NCBI RefSeq assembly: GCF_038595065.1
Contig: NZ_CP152003.1
Span: 1,902,001-1,966,000 of the forward strand
Direction: 5' to 3'
DNA from: Sutcliffiella sp. FSL R7-0096
GTDB lineage: Bacteria > Bacillota > Bacilli > Bacillales > Bacillaceae_I
Length of the DNA: 64,000 nt
Of this stretch, positions 42,066 through 53,875 are shown piece after piece. Below the pieces are notes generated by a model. The model did no database searches, was not told the origin of the DNA, and saw only the letters and a program-made list of their open reading frames with translations. The position numbers and the translations under genes were made by a program. The number at the start of each line of letters is the position of its first letter. Position 1 is the stretch's first letter.

Positions 42066-43733
42066 TCAAACTTCCATGATAATAGGAAGAATCATCGGAC
42101 GGCGTTTTGTTTTTTCATATAAGAATGGAGCAAGAGTATCTGTAATTTCATTCTTGATTTCGGACCATTGTGTGGTGCGGCGCTCCATGATCTTATTAAG
42201 GTGTTTGGAGATCAGGGATTGTGCGTCATTGATCAGGTCACCGGATTCTCTCATATAAACGAAGCCACGTGAGATGATGTCCGGACCAGAAGCAATGCGG
42301 AAGTCCTTCATGTTAATACTTACAACCACAACTACAAGACCTTCTTCAGAAAGGATGCGGCGGTCACGTAACACAATGTTTCCGATGTCTCCGATACCAT
42401 TTCCATCAATGTAAACATTGCCGGATGGGATTTTTCCTGCTACTGATGCTTCGTCTTCACCAAGTGCAAGTACTTCACCGTTGTCCATGATAAAACAGTT
42501 TTCTTCAGGTACGCCACAATCAATCGCAAGTTGCTTGTGTGTAATCTGCATGCGGTATTCACCGTGAATCGGCATGAAGTATTTAGGCTTTATTAAGCGA
42601 AGCATGAGCTTTTGCTCTTGTTGACCACCATGACCAGAAGTATGGATGTCGCTTAATGAACCGTGGATTACATCAGCGCCTGCGCGGAACAACATGTTGA
42701 TCGTACGGTTTACGCTTAATGTGTTTCCTGGGATAGGGGAAGAAGAAAATACAACCGTGTCTCCAGGAATGATTTGAATTTGGCGGTGAGTACCGTTTGC
42801 GATTCTGGATAGTGCGGCCATAGGTTCCCCTTGGCTACCAGTACAAAGGATAGTGACTTTGTTAGCCGGCATACGATTAATCTGGTTTGTTTCAATAAAT
42901 GTATCTTTAGGCGCTTGGATATAGCCGAGATCTTGACCGATATTGATGGCAGCTTCCATGCTTCGACCAAATACTGCAACCTTTCTGCCATGTGCTACAG
43001 CTGCTTCTACCACTTGTTGTAGACGGTGGATGTTGGATGCGAATGTAGCGAAGATCACACGGCCATCAACTTTGCGGAAGATGTCTTGGATGCTCTCACC
43101 AACACGGCGTTCTGACATTGTAAAGTCAGGAATTTCACTGTTTGTGCTGTCAGATAATAGGCAAAGGACACCTTCTTTTCCGATTTCAGCCATTTTTGTT
43201 AAGTTAGCTGGCTCACCCACTGGAGTGAAGTCAAACTTGAAGTCACCAGTGTGAACAATATTCCCTTGAGGTGTTTTGACAACAACTCCGTAAGAATCCG
43301 GGATACTGTGGGTGGTGCGGAAGAATGTTACCGATGTTTTACGGAACTTGATAATATCATCTTCCTGAATTTCAATTAATTTTGCTTTTCGTAACAAACC
43401 ATGCTCTTCCAACTTGTTTTTGATCAGGCCTAATGCGAGCTTGCCGCCGTAAACGGGAATGTCCACTTCGCGAAGAAGGTATGGAATACCCCCAATATGG
43501 TCTTCATGTCCGTGAGTGACGAAAAGACCTTTGATTTTTTCTTGGTTTTTCACAAGATACGTATAGTCAGGTATAACATAGTCGATTCCAAGTAGTTCGT
43601 CTTCAGGAAACTTGATTCCAGCATCAATCAGGATAATCTCATCCTGGAACTGGACGGCATAGGTGTTTTTCCCGATCTCACCCAGCCCGCCTAAAGCGAA
43701 TACCGCTGCTTGATTGTTTTTTACAAATTTCAT
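42066..43733 (-). CDS. rnjA: Ribonuclease J1
   Basis: 555 aa, full length. Metallo-beta-lactamase/beta-CASP ribonuclease with endo- and 5'-3' exonuclease activity, central to mRNA turnover and 16S maturation. Metal site THGHEDH (His74, His76, Asp78, His79), later motifs GDFKFDF and the CASP block GRSMEAA. Start ATG 43733 with GGAGAT overlapping the end of rpoY. Translationally close to rpoY (7 bp apart), the conserved Bacillus pair. Confidence 0.95.
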   Translation of the reverse strand: MKFVKNNQAAVFALGGLGEIGKNTYAVQFQDEIILIDAGIKFPEDELLGIDYVIPDYTYLVKNQEKIKGLFVTHGHEDHIGGIPYLLREVDIPVYGGKLALGLIKNKLEEHGLLRKAKLIEIQEDDIIKFRKTSVTFFRTTHSIPDSYGVVVKTPQGNIVHTGDFKFDFTPVGEPANLTKMAEIGKEGVLCLLSDSTNSEIPDFTMSERRVGESIQDIFRKVDGRVIFATFASNIHRLQQVVEAAVAHGRKVAVFGRSMEAAINIGQDLGYIQAPKDTFIETNQINRMPANKVTILCTGSQGEPMAALSRIANGTHRQIQIIPGDTVVFSSSPIPGNTLSVNRTINMLFRAGADVIHGSLSDIHTSGHGGQQEQKLMLRLIKPKYFMPIHGEYRMQITHKQLAIDCGVPEENCFIMDNGEVLALGEDEASVAGKIPSGNVYIDGNGIGDIGNIVLRDRRILSEEGLVVVVVSINMKDFRIASGPDIISRGFVYMRESGDLINDAQSLISKHLNKIMERRTTQWSEIKNEITDTLAPFLYEKTKRRPMILPIIMEV

Positions 43734-43739
43734 TGTCTA

Positions 43740-43949
43740 TCAGATCTCCAATACTTTAAAGTTTTCAGATTGCTTTTCATACTCATAGAAGTCTCCGGAT
43801 ACTGCCTGGATGAATTCTATGTTATACGGCTTGTCCTTCAGTTTTCTACGGACCTCAAAGACTGCAGAAGCTTCTACATAAAGAGACTCCGTTTTTTCTC
43901 TAACTGGTGCTTCTGCAACGTCTTCTTGGTAATACACTTTAAATAACAT
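43740..43949 (-). CDS. rpoY: RNA polymerase epsilon subunit
   Basis: 69 aa. [21 protein letters not shown] N-terminus and [18 protein letters not shown] match RpoY (YkzG), a small Firmicutes subunit bound to the jaw of RNA polymerase, possibly protecting against phage or aiding recycling. RBS GGAGAGATAG before ATG 43949. Upstream of rnjA in one operon. Confidence 0.93.
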   Translation of the reverse strand: MLFKVYYQEDVAEAPVREKTESLYVEASAVFEVRRKLKDKPYNIEFIQAVSGDFYEYEKQSENFKVLEI

Positions 43950-44226
43950 TCCTATCTCTCCTTATTAAAGTTTCTGCCCATCAATCCGCTACTCTTGTAT
44001 AGCAGTGAATAATGGTATATATAGTTATTTAATGCAAGGGAAGGGCGCGGAAGTGTCCGTCGACCCACAATCTTGTGTCAAGCTACAATGCTCTTCTCCT
44101 TACAAAAAGACAACGCGTTACTAAATAATGCTTTCCTAGAAATATCTATATAGCCGGTCATTGGCTAAAAAGCCATTATTAACCTATATTATATACGATA
44201 TTAAAGAAGATTTCATGTTTTTCTAA

Positions 44227-44409
44227 GGCTCTTTTCACAAAGATTGTTGCTATTTACTAGTAAAAAGTCGGCAATTGGACTTTTTACTGCGTACTAACTC
44301 TTGCTATGCACGTAGCAAATTTAGTATTACAGGGAAAAGAGTACGACAGTAAAGAATATAACGGTCGGAATAAAAATACGTAAAAGCAACAAAGTTTACG
44401 AGAATAGAC
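44227..44409 (+). mobile_element. MITE (family 2) with 8-bp target duplication
   Basis: 183 bp, from GGCTCTTTTCAC to GAGAATAGAC. Perfect duplication TTTTCTAA at 44219-44226 and 44410-44417. Internal hairpin AAAAAGTC/GACTTTTT. Lies in the 1-kb gap between rpoY and the EamA transporter gene. Confidence 0.9.
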
Positions 44410-44594
44410 TTTTCTAAAAAGAGGCTTTTTCTATCTTCTCCAATTGAAAATGAATTTAAAAGCAGTAGTATTTATGTAGAGAATTCACGAAAGCTTATTC
44501 CTATTATAGTTACCAATGTTTTCTTTGTAAAATTTAATCGTCGATAAAATATGTAAGAGCCCTTCAAAGTAGAAGGACTCATCAACGGAATGGA

Positions 44595-44672
44595 CTAAGC
44601 AATCGTTTTTCGTTTGAGAATATTGTTCATTCTACGCAGTATTTTCTTTCTCAGTCTTCTTAACATAAGCAT
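44595..44672 (-). CDS. Possible 25-aa strongly basic peptide
   Basis: ATG 44672 follows AAGGAGTGA (44674-44682) at ideal spacing; 25 codons. Eleven of 25 residues are Arg or Lys, arranged with Leu/Ile (LRRLRKKILRRM) so that it could form an amphipathic helix. A hairpin (GAGTCCTTC/GAAGGGCTC) follows about 15 bases after the stop. Resembles no family I know; small basic proteins such as FbpC exist in Bacillus. Real or chance is open. Confidence 0.4.
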   Translation of the reverse strand: MLMLRRLRKKILRRMNNILKRKTIA

Positions 44673-44902
44673 TCACTCCTTGTACTCAAGGTACGATCTG
44701 TTTGTTACTAGTTAATATGTGTCAAACAGATAAAATTGTTGCTGGTAAATATACGAAATTTCAGTACATAAGGAATGGCTTTTCACTTCTGAACAATGTA
44801 CGCAGAATCAAGTATGGTTACTATCAGATTAACATATAAATGCTTTGTTGGGAATAAGTCGTTTGGTGCAATTGAAATTGAAATCGAAGCGTGAAATTTT
44901 CA

Positions 44903-44932
44903 TTGACAGAAAACGCTTTCTTCATGTATTAT
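44903..44932 (+). promoter_or_regulatory. Promoter of the EamA gene with cre box in the spacer
   Basis: TTGACA, 18 bp, TATTAT. Between them AGAAAACGCTTTCT (44908-44921) matches the cre consensus at 12 of 14 positions, so CcpA would block the promoter when glucose is present. Confidence 0.7.
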
Positions 44933-44966
44933 TTCGATACCCTAAGAATGCAAGGTGGTAAACGAG

Positions 44967-45872
44967 ATGAAGCGTCTGTATTTGGCATTATTGACACTAA
45001 GTTTGATATGGGGAATGTCTTTTTTATTTATTAAATTGCTTGTGGTGGACCTTGGGGTTTGGGGTGTCGTTTTCTGGAGATGTGCCTTTGGAGCGGGTAC
45101 ACTACTTGTAATACTCCTAGTTCAGCGAAAACTTAATACGTTAAGAAAGCTCCCGCTAATCCCTATACTTTTCATTGCGCTACTAAATAATGCACTTCCA
45201 TGGGCGCTGATTGCTGTTAGCGAAACGACGATCAGTAGCAGCATGGCATCTGTTGTCAACGCAACTACACCGATATGGACCATTTTAATCGGATTTACAA
45301 TCTTTGCAAGCCAAATGAAAAAAATGCAGTGGATAGGTGTAGGTGTTGGCTTTTTTGGAATAATGGTCCTCTTGGAATTAAATTTGTTCCAGCTATTTCA
45401 CGATAACCTCTTAGGTGTAGGAACGATGCTAGGGGCGACCATATGTTATGGATTTGGAGCGCATCTCAGTAAAAGATACCTACAGAACATACCTATAGCA
45501 GTGATATCCTTTAGCACTCTAGCTATGGCAGGTGTGATTTCAGGGCTGATGATGGCAATTATCCAACCCTCTGGTTTTATGGCAGTGGGCAGCATGGATA
45601 TCCTCCTTTCTTTAATAGGATTGGGTGTATTTGGATCAGGTTTTGCCTACCTTCTATATTATTACATGGTAAAAGAAGGGAGTGCGGAATTTGCTTCTTT
45701 GGTGACATATTTAGTCCCTATCACTGCCATGATATGGGGAAGTCTCTTATTGGGAGAGAGAATAACGCTTCATATGCTTTTCGGTTTGATTCTCATCTTC
45801 AGTGGTGTATATTTGTCTTCGTACAAAACAAAAGCAAGTAAACATAAAATGGCTAAAAAGATTGCAGTCTAA
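44967..45872 (+). CDS. EamA/DMT family transporter
   Basis: 301 aa from ATG 44967 (AAGGTGG at 44952); ten hydrophobic spans in two EamA repeats. Diagnostic SLIWGMSFLFIKLLV at the first span and GAHLSKRYLQN at the mid-loop, SFVTYLVPITAMIWG-type motif near the end (ASLVTYLVPITAMIWG). Exports or imports small metabolites; substrate unknown. The cre box suggests it serves when carbon is poor. Followed directly by ykrA, whose gene begins within 20 bp. Confidence 0.85.
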   Translation: MKRLYLALLTLSLIWGMSFLFIKLLVVDLGVWGVVFWRCAFGAGTLLVILLVQRKLNTLRKLPLIPILFIALLNNALPWALIAVSETTISSSMASVVNATTPIWTILIGFTIFASQMKKMQWIGVGVGFFGIMVLLELNLFQLFHDNLLGVGTMLGATICYGFGAHLSKRYLQNIPIAVISFSTLAMAGVISGLMMAIIQPSGFMAVGSMDILLSLIGLGVFGSGFAYLLYYYMVKEGSAEFASLVTYLVPITAMIWGSLLLGERITLHMLFGLILIFSGVYLSSYKTKASKHKMAKKIAV

Positions 45873-45891
45873 AAAGAGTAAGGTGGTTAAG

Positions 45892-46689
45892 ATGGAAAGA
45901 AACGATAAGATAGTATTTTTTGATATAGACGGTACACTACTCGACCATCAAAAGGAATTGCCTGAATCAACAAAGAGGGCTGTTAAAGAGTTAAAGGAAA
46001 GTGGCGTATATGTGGCGATTGCAACAGGAAGGGCCCCTTTTATGTTCGAGGATTTACGCAAAGAGTTGGATATCAATACATTTGTAAGTTTTAACGGGCA
46101 ATATGTTGTCTTTGAAGGGGAAGTCATTTACAAAAACCCACTTAATAACGAAAAAATGCATGAGCTCCGTATTAATGCGGACAAATTGGCTCATCCCCTT
46201 GTTTATTTAAATCATGAGAAGATGAAGGCGAATGTAGAGGATCATCCTTTCATTCAAAAAAGCATGGAAAGCTTGAAGTTTACACATCCGGAATTTGGAC
46301 CTTCATTCCTTGATGAAACGGAAATTTATCAGGCATTATTATTTATTGAAGATACGGAGCAACAAAGCTACGTGGATTCCTATAATGATTTTCACTTTAT
46401 CAGGTGGCACCAATATTCCACTGATATCTTGCCTAGGGGTGGCTCAAAGGCAATCGGTATCCAAAGGATGCTAGAGAGGCTTCCTTTTAAAAAGGAAAAT
46501 GTGTTCGCCTTTGGGGATGGCTTGAATGATGTGGAAATGATTGACTACGTCGGAACGGGTGTTGCGATGGGGAATGCCCATCCAGAGTTACTGAAAGTGG
46601 CCAACCATGTTACGAAGGATGTAGCAGAAGATGGGATTATACATGGTCTTGAGCTTGTGGGACTTCTGAACAAGTCAGTTATATCATAG
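45892..46689 (+). CDS. ykrA: HAD family hydrolase, Cof type (YkrA)
   Basis: 265 aa from ATG 45892 (AAGGTGG upstream). Haloacid-dehalogenase phosphatase: motif I FDIDGTLLD, motif II in IATGRAPF, motif III Lys in GGSKAIG, motif IV FGDGLNDVEMI. Cof-type cap. Likely dephosphorylates a sugar phosphate or cofactor; exact substrate unknown. Convergent with def through a shared terminator. Confidence 0.88.
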   Translation: MERNDKIVFFDIDGTLLDHQKELPESTKRAVKELKESGVYVAIATGRAPFMFEDLRKELDINTFVSFNGQYVVFEGEVIYKNPLNNEKMHELRINADKLAHPLVYLNHEKMKANVEDHPFIQKSMESLKFTHPEFGPSFLDETEIYQALLFIEDTEQQSYVDSYNDFHFIRWHQYSTDILPRGGSKAIGIQRMLERLPFKKENVFAFGDGLNDVEMIDYVGTGVAMGNAHPELLKVANHVTKDVAEDGIIHGLELVGLLNKSVIS

Positions 46690-46788
46690 TAATGTCGTTA
46701 CAGCCTATATGAGTGAGTGTTATTAGGACTTAAAGAAGAACGCCTTGATCTTGATCGGAAATCCGCTGCGATTTGCAATATGCAAAAT

Positions 46789-46827
46789 AAAAGCCTGATC
46801 GGTAAAATCGATCAGGCTTTTATTTTT
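46789..46827. terminator. Bidirectional terminator between ykrA and def
   Basis: AAAAGCCTGATCG/CGATCAGGCTTTT, seven-base loop, T-rich on both strands. Confidence 0.88.
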
Positions 46828-46831
46828 GCTT

Positions 46832-47386
46832 TTACCGTTCAATAGGCAAAGCGCCCTCAGGTGGCTGGAATGGATTCTCCTTGTTTATATGATCATAGAA
46901 CATGACCCCCTGCAAATGATCAATTTCGTGCTGAAAAACGATGGCTACCAAGCCTTTAAGTCGGAGCTTCAATTCTTCGCCTTGCAAATTGGTTGCTTTC
47001 ACCGTGACTCTTGCATATCTAGGTACAAGCCCTGGAACGTCCCTTTCCACTGAAAGGCACCCTTCTCCAGAAGTCAGGTAGCTTTTTTCTACTGAATGGC
47101 TGATGATCCTCGGGTTGAAGAGTGCATAGCTATGTAATTTCCCTGTTTCATCTGTAATATGAACAGCAATCATTTTTTTTGCAATATTGATTTGCGGGGC
47201 TGCCAATCCTACTCCTGGACGTAAGTTGTGCTGCAAGGAAACTTCCGGGTTTTGGCTATTTTGGAGATATTCCATCATTTTTGCAAGTATAGCGACATCT
47301 TCCTGTGATGGGGGAAGTGCGACATCACTCGCTACAGTCCGTAATGTAGGGTGTCCTTCTTTTATAATATCATTGGTTGTAAGCAT
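46832..47386 (-). CDS. def: Peptide deformylase
   Basis: 184 aa, removes the formyl group from nascent proteins. Three signature motifs: GVGLAAPQ, EGCLSVE and HEIDHLQG (metal His and catalytic Glu). The inserts make it the long Gram-positive (type II) form, like B. subtilis YkrB (DefB). RBS TAGGAGTG before ATG 47386. Next to ykrA in B. subtilis as well. Confidence 0.93.
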   Translation of the reverse strand: MLTTNDIIKEGHPTLRTVASDVALPPSQEDVAILAKMMEYLQNSQNPEVSLQHNLRPGVGLAAPQINIAKKMIAVHITDETGKLHSYALFNPRIISHSVEKSYLTSGEGCLSVERDVPGLVPRYARVTVKATNLQGEELKLRLKGLVAIVFQHEIDHLQGVMFYDHINKENPFQPPEGALPIER

Positions 47387-47596
47387 GACTTCACTCCTAT
47401 CCTTAATACATATAATATACTCTATACATCAGTATATATGGTAACTAATATGAATCATGATATATTTTATCAAAAGCATAGATGGAGATAAAACATTTCA
47501 GATGATCAAGGTTATTTTATTCTATATCAATTTAATATTGTAAAAATTAGCAATAAAATTTATAGTTAAAGAGAAGAAATGTAAGGGGGATTTAAA

Positions 47597-48262
47597 TTGC
47601 GTTTGTGGAAAAGTAGTATATGTTCTGGTGCTCTTGCTTTTTCACTACTATTATCAGGATGTTCGAATGGGGAATCTCCAGAGCAGGAGATCTTTGAGAC
47701 ATTGGAAAAGGTAGTGGAGCTAGAGGCAAGCTTTGAAGAACAACAAGAACCTTTATTGGAATTGGAAAAAAAGGAATCTGCCATTTATGAAGAGATCTTA
47801 AGCCTTGGCATGAAAGAATTTGATCAGATTGTCAAACTTTCACAAGAAGGACTTGGATTGGTAGAGGAAAAAGAAGCCGCAATGGAAGAAGAGAAAAAGA
47901 GCATTGAGGCAGCACGTGAACAATTTGAAGAAGTGAAGGCTTCCATGGAGTCGTTGGAGGACGAAGAGCTTAAAAAAGAAGCTCAGTCCTTATATCAACT
48001 TATGGAGCAACGTTATGAAGCTTATATGACGTTATGGAATCACTATAAGGAATCGATGGTAATTGAGAAGGATATGTATGAGCTTTTTCAGACAGAAGAC
48101 CTTACATTGGAAGAACTGCAAATGCAAATCAATAATCTAAATGAAAAATACGATAAGATCAATGAAGCAAATGATTCTTTCAATGATTATACTGTGCAAT
48201 ATAATGAAGCCAAACTAGAATTTTACAAAAAAGCAGGTTTGGATGTTACCTATAACAATTAG
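47597..48262 (+). CDS. ykyA: Putative cell-wall-binding lipoprotein YkyA
   Basis: 221 aa from TTG 47597 (AAGGGGG upstream). Type II signal with lipobox LLLSGC (Cys about 22), then a long, glutamate-rich region predicted to be alpha-helical coiled coil (residues about 35-205). Lipid-anchored on the outer face of the membrane. Function unknown. Directly upstream of the pdh operon as in B. subtilis. Confidence 0.82.
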   Translation: MRLWKSSICSGALAFSLLLSGCSNGESPEQEIFETLEKVVELEASFEEQQEPLLELEKKESAIYEEILSLGMKEFDQIVKLSQEGLGLVEEKEAAMEEEKKSIEAAREQFEEVKASMESLEDEELKKEAQSLYQLMEQRYEAYMTLWNHYKESMVIEKDMYELFQTEDLTLEELQMQINNLNEKYDKINEANDSFNDYTVQYNEAKLEFYKKAGLDVTYNN

Positions 48263-48277
48263 GATCTCTACCAGAGT

Positions 48278-48313
48278 AACCCATGGGGGCGTCAATGCTT
48301 CTGTGGGTTTTTC
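48278..48313 (+). terminator. Terminator of ykyA
   Basis: AACCCA/TGGGTT with a long (~19-base) loop and a T-run; modest. Confidence 0.65.
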
Positions 48314-48622
48314 TATTGTACGTAATGCATATTGCCTAAAATTGTTTTATAACAACAAGGGCAAAATGTACTGATATTTATATGGCAGAATAGTCATTTC
48401 CCTATCAATGGTTAAGCTTAAACGATAGTGGGAAAGGAATATATAGTATCAATTTATTATTAAAAGATAATATGGTGTTTCTAGAGGGGGTTGGAATATA
48501 ATACAGTTGTTCTGATTGTATTAGTACAGATGCGCTATCTATAATCGAATATTACATTTATTGGGGAATGAAAACTGGATGTAAGCAAAGAGATTGACGG
48601 GATTGTTGAGATTGTTGTAAAC

Positions 48623-48651
48623 TTGACCTTGGTTAAAAGTTGTATTAATAT
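48623..48651 (+). promoter_or_regulatory. Sigma-A promoter of the pdh operon
   Basis: TTGACC, 17-bp spacer, TAATAT. Gives a leader of about 185 nt before pdhA. Confidence 0.72.
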
Positions 48652-48683
48652 TTTTCTTGGAAACATTAATACAGGATATTTTT

Positions 48684-48707
48684 TGCTTGCTAGTAAAATT
48701 ACTGGCA
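48684..48707 (+). promoter_or_regulatory. Leader hairpin upstream of pdhA
   Basis: CTTGCTAGTAA and TTACTGGCAAG pair over 11 bp (one G-T pair) with a two-base loop; no T-run follows, so it is not a terminator. Confidence 0.55.
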
Positions 48708-48843
48708 AGTTGCTGAAGAGGAAAGATACGTTTTTGCATCACAAACAGAAAAATGTCTTTTAAAACATGTTTTTGGGTAACCTATTTTTGTATGTAATGA
48801 TGTATTAAATAGTTCTCTTAATAGAAAGGAAGAGGTGACGTAG

Positions 48844-49959
<1,116 letters not shown>

Positions 49960-49962
49960 GCC

Positions 49963-50940
49963 ATGGCGCAAATGACTATGATTCAAGCAATCACTGATGC
50001 GTTACGCACAGAATTGAAAAATGACGAAAACGTCTTGCTTTTCGGTGAAGACGTTGGTCAAAACGGTGGGGTTTTCCGTGCAACTGAAGGCCTTCAAGCT
50101 GAATTCGGAGAAGACCGCGTGTTTGACACGCCACTTGCAGAATCAGGAATCGGTGGACTTGCTGTCGGCTTTGGCGTAACTGGCTTCCGTCCGGTAATGG
50201 AAATTCAATTTTTCGGTTTCGTATACGAAGTAATGGATTCTGTTAGTGGACAGCTGGCTCGTATGCGTTACCGTACAGGTGGACGCTGGACTGCACCAGT
50301 TACTATCCGCTCCCCATTCGGTGGAGGGGTTCACACACCTGAACTTCATGCAGACAGCTTAGAAGGACTTATGGCACAACAACCAGGTCTTAAAGTAGTT
50401 ATTCCTGCAACTCCATATGATGCGAAAGGTCTTTTAATTTCTGCAATCCGTGATAACGACCCAGTTGTCTTCTTGGAGCACATGAAATTATATCGTTCTT
50501 TCCGTCAAGAGGTACCGGAAGAAGAGTACACAATCGAAATCGGTAAAGCAGACGTTAAACGTGAAGGTTCCGACATCACAATGATCACTTATGGAGCAAT
50601 GGTTCATGAGTGCTTAAAAGCTGCTGACCAGCTTGAAAAGGACGGCGTTTCTGCTGAAGTGATCGACATACGTACAATCAGCCCATTGGACATCGACACA
50701 ATTATTGCATCTGTTGAAAAGACAGGCCGTGCGATTGTGGTTCAAGAAGCACAAAAACAAGCTGGTATCGGTGCAAGCATCGTAGCGGAAATTAACGACC
50801 GTGCGATCCTTAGCCTAGAAGCTCCAGTATTGCGTGTAGCTGCTCCTGATACGGTATTCCCATTCTCTCAAGCAGAGAGCGTATGGTTGCCAAATCACAA
50901 AGATGTATTGGAAACAGCTAAAAAAGTTCTTAACTTCTAA
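49963..50940 (+). CDS. pdhB: Pyruvate dehydrogenase E1 beta subunit
   Basis: 325 aa, 3 bp after pdhA, with AAGGAG in the end of pdhA. Catalytic ThDP-activating Glu in the [20 protein letters not shown] region ([17 protein letters not shown] in part), then MEIQFFGF and [18 protein letters not shown]. Completes the E1 heterotetramer. Confidence 0.96.
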   Translation: MAQMTMIQAITDALRTELKNDENVLLFGEDVGQNGGVFRATEGLQAEFGEDRVFDTPLAESGIGGLAVGFGVTGFRPVMEIQFFGFVYEVMDSVSGQLARMRYRTGGRWTAPVTIRSPFGGGVHTPELHADSLEGLMAQQPGLKVVIPATPYDAKGLLISAIRDNDPVVFLEHMKLYRSFRQEVPEEEYTIEIGKADVKREGSDITMITYGAMVHECLKAADQLEKDGVSAEVIDIRTISPLDIDTIIASVEKTGRAIVVQEAQKQAGIGASIVAEINDRAILSLEAPVLRVAAPDTVFPFSQAESVWLPNHKDVLETAKKVLNF

Positions 50941-50951
50941 TTAAATATATA

Positions 50952-51045
50952 CAAAATCGGCAAGGTCCGATTTAAATCACGAGAAGTCCATTCTTAGCCT
51001 TGCAAAGAGTGGGCTCTCCAATTTATCGGTAAATAGGAAAACAAG
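50952..51045 (+). promoter_or_regulatory. Intercistronic leader before pdhC
   Basis: The 131-bp pdhB-pdhC gap has a small stem AAATCGG/CCGATTT (50952-50972) but no T-run. In B. subtilis, pdhC has an additional promoter; a clear -35/-10 pair is not seen here. Possibly mRNA processing or stabilisation. Confidence 0.4.
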
Positions 51046-51071
51046 CTATCTATCATAGGAGGTTGAAAACT

Positions 51072-52448
51072 GTGTCATTCGAATTTAAACTGCCAGATAT
51101 CGGTGAAGGTATCCATGAAGGTGAAATCGTAAAGTGGTTCGTAAAACCAGGTGACGAAATCGAAGAAGATGATGTACTTTGTGAAGTACAAAACGATAAA
51201 GCAGTCGTAGAGATTCCATCTCCTGTAAAAGGGAAAGTTACGGAATTGAAAGTGGATGAAGGTACAGTTGCTACTGTAGGACAAACTATCATCACGCTTG
51301 ACGCTCCAGGTTATGAAGACCTTAAGTTCAAAGGTGACGACCACGGCAGCGATGATGAAAAATCGGAAACGAAAGCTGATGAAAAAACAGAAGGACAAGT
51401 TCAAGCAACTGCTGAAGCTGGTCAAGATGTGAAAAAAGAAGAAGTTCCAAAAGAAGAGCCAAAAGCCGAAACAGGCGCAGGCGCTCAAGAGCAAGTAGAA
51501 GTAGATCCTAACAAACGTGTAATTGCAATGCCATCTGTACGTAAATATGCTCGTGAAAAAGGCGTTGAAATCCGTCAAGTAGCTGGTTCCGGCGACAACG
51601 GACGTGTTTTAAAGAGCGATATTGACGCATTCTTAAGCGGAGGCGGCGCTAAAGCAGAAGAAACTACTACTGAAGCGGCTCCTGCAGCTAAAGAAGAAAC
51701 AAAAGCGGAAGCAAAACAAGAGAAACAAGCAATTCCTGCTGGTCAATACCCAGAGACTCGTGAGAAAATGAGTGGTATGCGTCGTGCGATCGCAAAAGCG
51801 ATGGTTAACTCCAAGCACACTGCACCTCACGTAACATTGATGGATGAGATCGATGTGACAGAACTTGTTGCTCACCGTAAGAAATTCAAATCAGTTGCAG
51901 CAGACAAAGGTATTAAGTTAACATTCTTACCATACGTAGTTAAAGCACTTACATCTGCTTTACGTGAGTACCCTGTACTTAATACATCTCTTGATGATGC
52001 AACAGATGAGATTGTTCACAAGCACTATTACAACATCGGAATCGCTGCTGACACAGAGAAGGGCTTATTGGTTCCTGTTGTGAAAGATGCAGACAGAAAG
52101 TCTATCTTCTCCATTTCCAACGAGATCAACGAGCTTGCTGGAAAAGCACGTGACGGTAAATTGGCGTCTGATGAAATGAAAGGTGCATCTTGCACAATCA
52201 CAAACATCGGTTCTGCTGGTGGACAATGGTTCACACCGGTTATTAACCATCCAGAGGTTGCGATTCTAGGTATTGGCCGTATCGCAGAAAAACCTGTAGT
52301 GAAAGACGGAGAAATTGTAGTGGCTCCAGTTCTTGCATTATCACTAAGCTTTGACCATCGTATGATTGATGGCGCTACTGCTCAAAATGCGCTTAACCAT
52401 ATCAAGCGCCTATTGAACGATCCACAATTATTGTTAATGGAGGGTTAA
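51072..52448 (+). CDS. pdhC: Dihydrolipoamide acetyltransferase (E2)
   Basis: 458 aa from GTG 51072, with AGGAGG ending nine bases before; TTG 51063 is too close to the RBS. Order: lipoyl domain (about 1-78, lysine in [11 protein letters not shown]), Glu/Lys/Ala-rich linker, peripheral-subunit-binding domain (about 145-185, [14 protein letters not shown]), Ala/Glu linker and acetyltransferase core (about 225-458) with the active site SFDHRMIDG. Core of the complex, linking E1 and E3. Confidence 0.96.
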   Translation: MSFEFKLPDIGEGIHEGEIVKWFVKPGDEIEEDDVLCEVQNDKAVVEIPSPVKGKVTELKVDEGTVATVGQTIITLDAPGYEDLKFKGDDHGSDDEKSETKADEKTEGQVQATAEAGQDVKKEEVPKEEPKAETGAGAQEQVEVDPNKRVIAMPSVRKYAREKGVEIRQVAGSGDNGRVLKSDIDAFLSGGGAKAEETTTEAAPAAKEETKAEAKQEKQAIPAGQYPETREKMSGMRRAIAKAMVNSKHTAPHVTLMDEIDVTELVAHRKKFKSVAADKGIKLTFLPYVVKALTSALREYPVLNTSLDDATDEIVHKHYYNIGIAADTEKGLLVPVVKDADRKSIFSISNEINELAGKARDGKLASDEMKGASCTITNIGSAGGQWFTPVINHPEVAILGIGRIAEKPVVKDGEIVVAPVLALSLSFDHRMIDGATAQNALNHIKRLLNDPQLLLMEG

Positions 52449-52451
52449 TAA

Positions 52452-53864
52452 ATGGTAGTAGGAGATTTCGCAATTGATGTAGATACGCTTGTCATCGGTT
52501 CGGGCCCTGGCGGATATGTTGCTGCAATCCGCGCGGCTCAACTGGGACAAAAAGTAACAATCGTAGAAAAAAACACTCTTGGAGGAGTATGTCTTAATGT
52601 TGGATGTATCCCTTCCAAAGCGTTAATTTCTGCAGGTCACCGCTTTGAAACAGCTAAACATTCTGATGATATGGGGATCACTGCTGAGAACGTAACTGTT
52701 GATTTCTCTAAAGTTCAAGAATGGAAAGCTGGAGTAGTAAAAAAATTGACTGGCGGAGTAGAAGGTCTACTTAAGGGGAACAAAGTTGACATCGTTTCAG
52801 GGGAAGCATACTTCGTAGACGGTAACACTGTTCGTATCATGGACGATAATTCTGCACAAACATACAAGTTCAATAACTGTATCATTGCAACAGGCTCTCG
52901 TCCAATCGAAATCCCGACTTTCAAGTATTCCAAGCGTGTACTTGATTCTACAGGTGCGTTGGCGCTTAAAGATATTCCTAAAAAATTGGTTGTAATCGGT
53001 GGAGGTTACATCGGTACTGAGCTTGGTACAGCTTATGCCAACTTTGGTACGGAAGTTGTCATTGTGGAAGCTGCAGATGAGATCTTGGCTGGATTCGAAA
53101 AGCAAATGAGCTCACTTGTAAAGCGTAACCTGAAGAAAAAAGGAAACGTGGAAATTTTCACAAAAGCAATGGCTAAAGGTGTAGAAGAGACAGAAGATGG
53201 CGTAAAAGTAACAATCGAAGTAAAAGGCGAAGAGCAAACAATCGACGCTGATTACGTATTGGTTACTGTAGGTCGTCGTCCGAACACAGATGAGCTAGGC
53301 CTTGAGCAAGTTGGTGTAGAAATGACAGACCGTGGCGTTGTCAAAATCGACAAGCAGTGCCGCACCAGCGTTTCTAATATCTATGCTATTGGTGACATCG
53401 TTGATGGACCTCCTCTTGCACATAAAGCATCTTACGAAGGTAAGATTGCTGCAGAAGCGATTGCTGGTGAGCCTGCTGAGATCGACTATTTAGGAATTCC
53501 TGCAGTAGTATTCTCCGAGCCAGAACTTGCATCTGTAGGGTACACAGAGACTCAAGCAAAAGAAGAAGGAATCGAAGTAACAGCTGCCAAGTTCCCATTT
53601 GCTGCGAACGGCCGTGCATTGGCTTTGAACGCAACAGACGGATTCTTGAAGCTTGTAACTCGTAAAGAAGATGGATTAATCATCGGTGCTCAAATTGCAG
53701 GTTCAAGCGCATCTGACATGATCGCTGAACTTGGTCTTGCAATTGAAGCTGGCATGACAGCGGAAGATATCGCAATGACTATCCACGCGCATCCAACATT
53801 GGGAGAAATCACAATGGAAGCTGCAGAAGTGGCAATGGGAAGCCCAATTCACATTGTAAAATAA
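52452..53864 (+). CDS. pdhD: Dihydrolipoamide dehydrogenase (E3)
   Basis: 470 aa, FAD flavoprotein. N-terminal [17 protein letters not shown], redox disulfide in [18 protein letters not shown] site [13 protein letters not shown] and the terminal HAHPTLGE active-site His-Glu pair. RBS GGAGGG overlaps the pdhC stop. Shared in most Bacillus by other 2-oxoacid dehydrogenases. Last gene of the operon. Confidence 0.97.
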   Translation: MVVGDFAIDVDTLVIGSGPGGYVAAIRAAQLGQKVTIVEKNTLGGVCLNVGCIPSKALISAGHRFETAKHSDDMGITAENVTVDFSKVQEWKAGVVKKLTGGVEGLLKGNKVDIVSGEAYFVDGNTVRIMDDNSAQTYKFNNCIIATGSRPIEIPTFKYSKRVLDSTGALALKDIPKKLVVIGGGYIGTELGTAYANFGTEVVIVEAADEILAGFEKQMSSLVKRNLKKKGNVEIFTKAMAKGVEETEDGVKVTIEVKGEEQTIDADYVLVTVGRRPNTDELGLEQVGVEMTDRGVVKIDKQCRTSVSNIYAIGDIVDGPPLAHKASYEGKIAAEAIAGEPAEIDYLGIPAVVFSEPELASVGYTETQAKEEGIEVTAAKFPFAANGRALALNATDGFLKLVTRKEDGLIIGAQIAGSSASDMIAELGLAIEAGMTAEDIAMTIHAHPTLGEITMEAAEVAMGSPIHIVK

Positions 53865-53875
53865 AGGATCGACTA

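Noticed and set aside
41833-42258. ORF of 141 aa over the 21-bp array
   Set aside because: Frame is open only because 21 is divisible by three, and it runs antisense into rnjA and its terminator.
43950-44226. Gene in the gap upstream of rpoY
   Set aside because: No frame with a ribosome binding site found; contains the rpoY promoter region and flank of a MITE. TTGACA-like sequence has no matching -10.
44430-44594. Coding or RNA gene in the remaining gap before the EamA gene
   Set aside because: A/T-rich, no ORF or stable structure beyond the hairpin after the 25-aa candidate.
48539-48742. Minus-strand ORF of 67 aa upstream of pdhA
   Set aside because: Overlaps the pdh promoter and leader hairpin, no ribosome binding site, no recognisable features.
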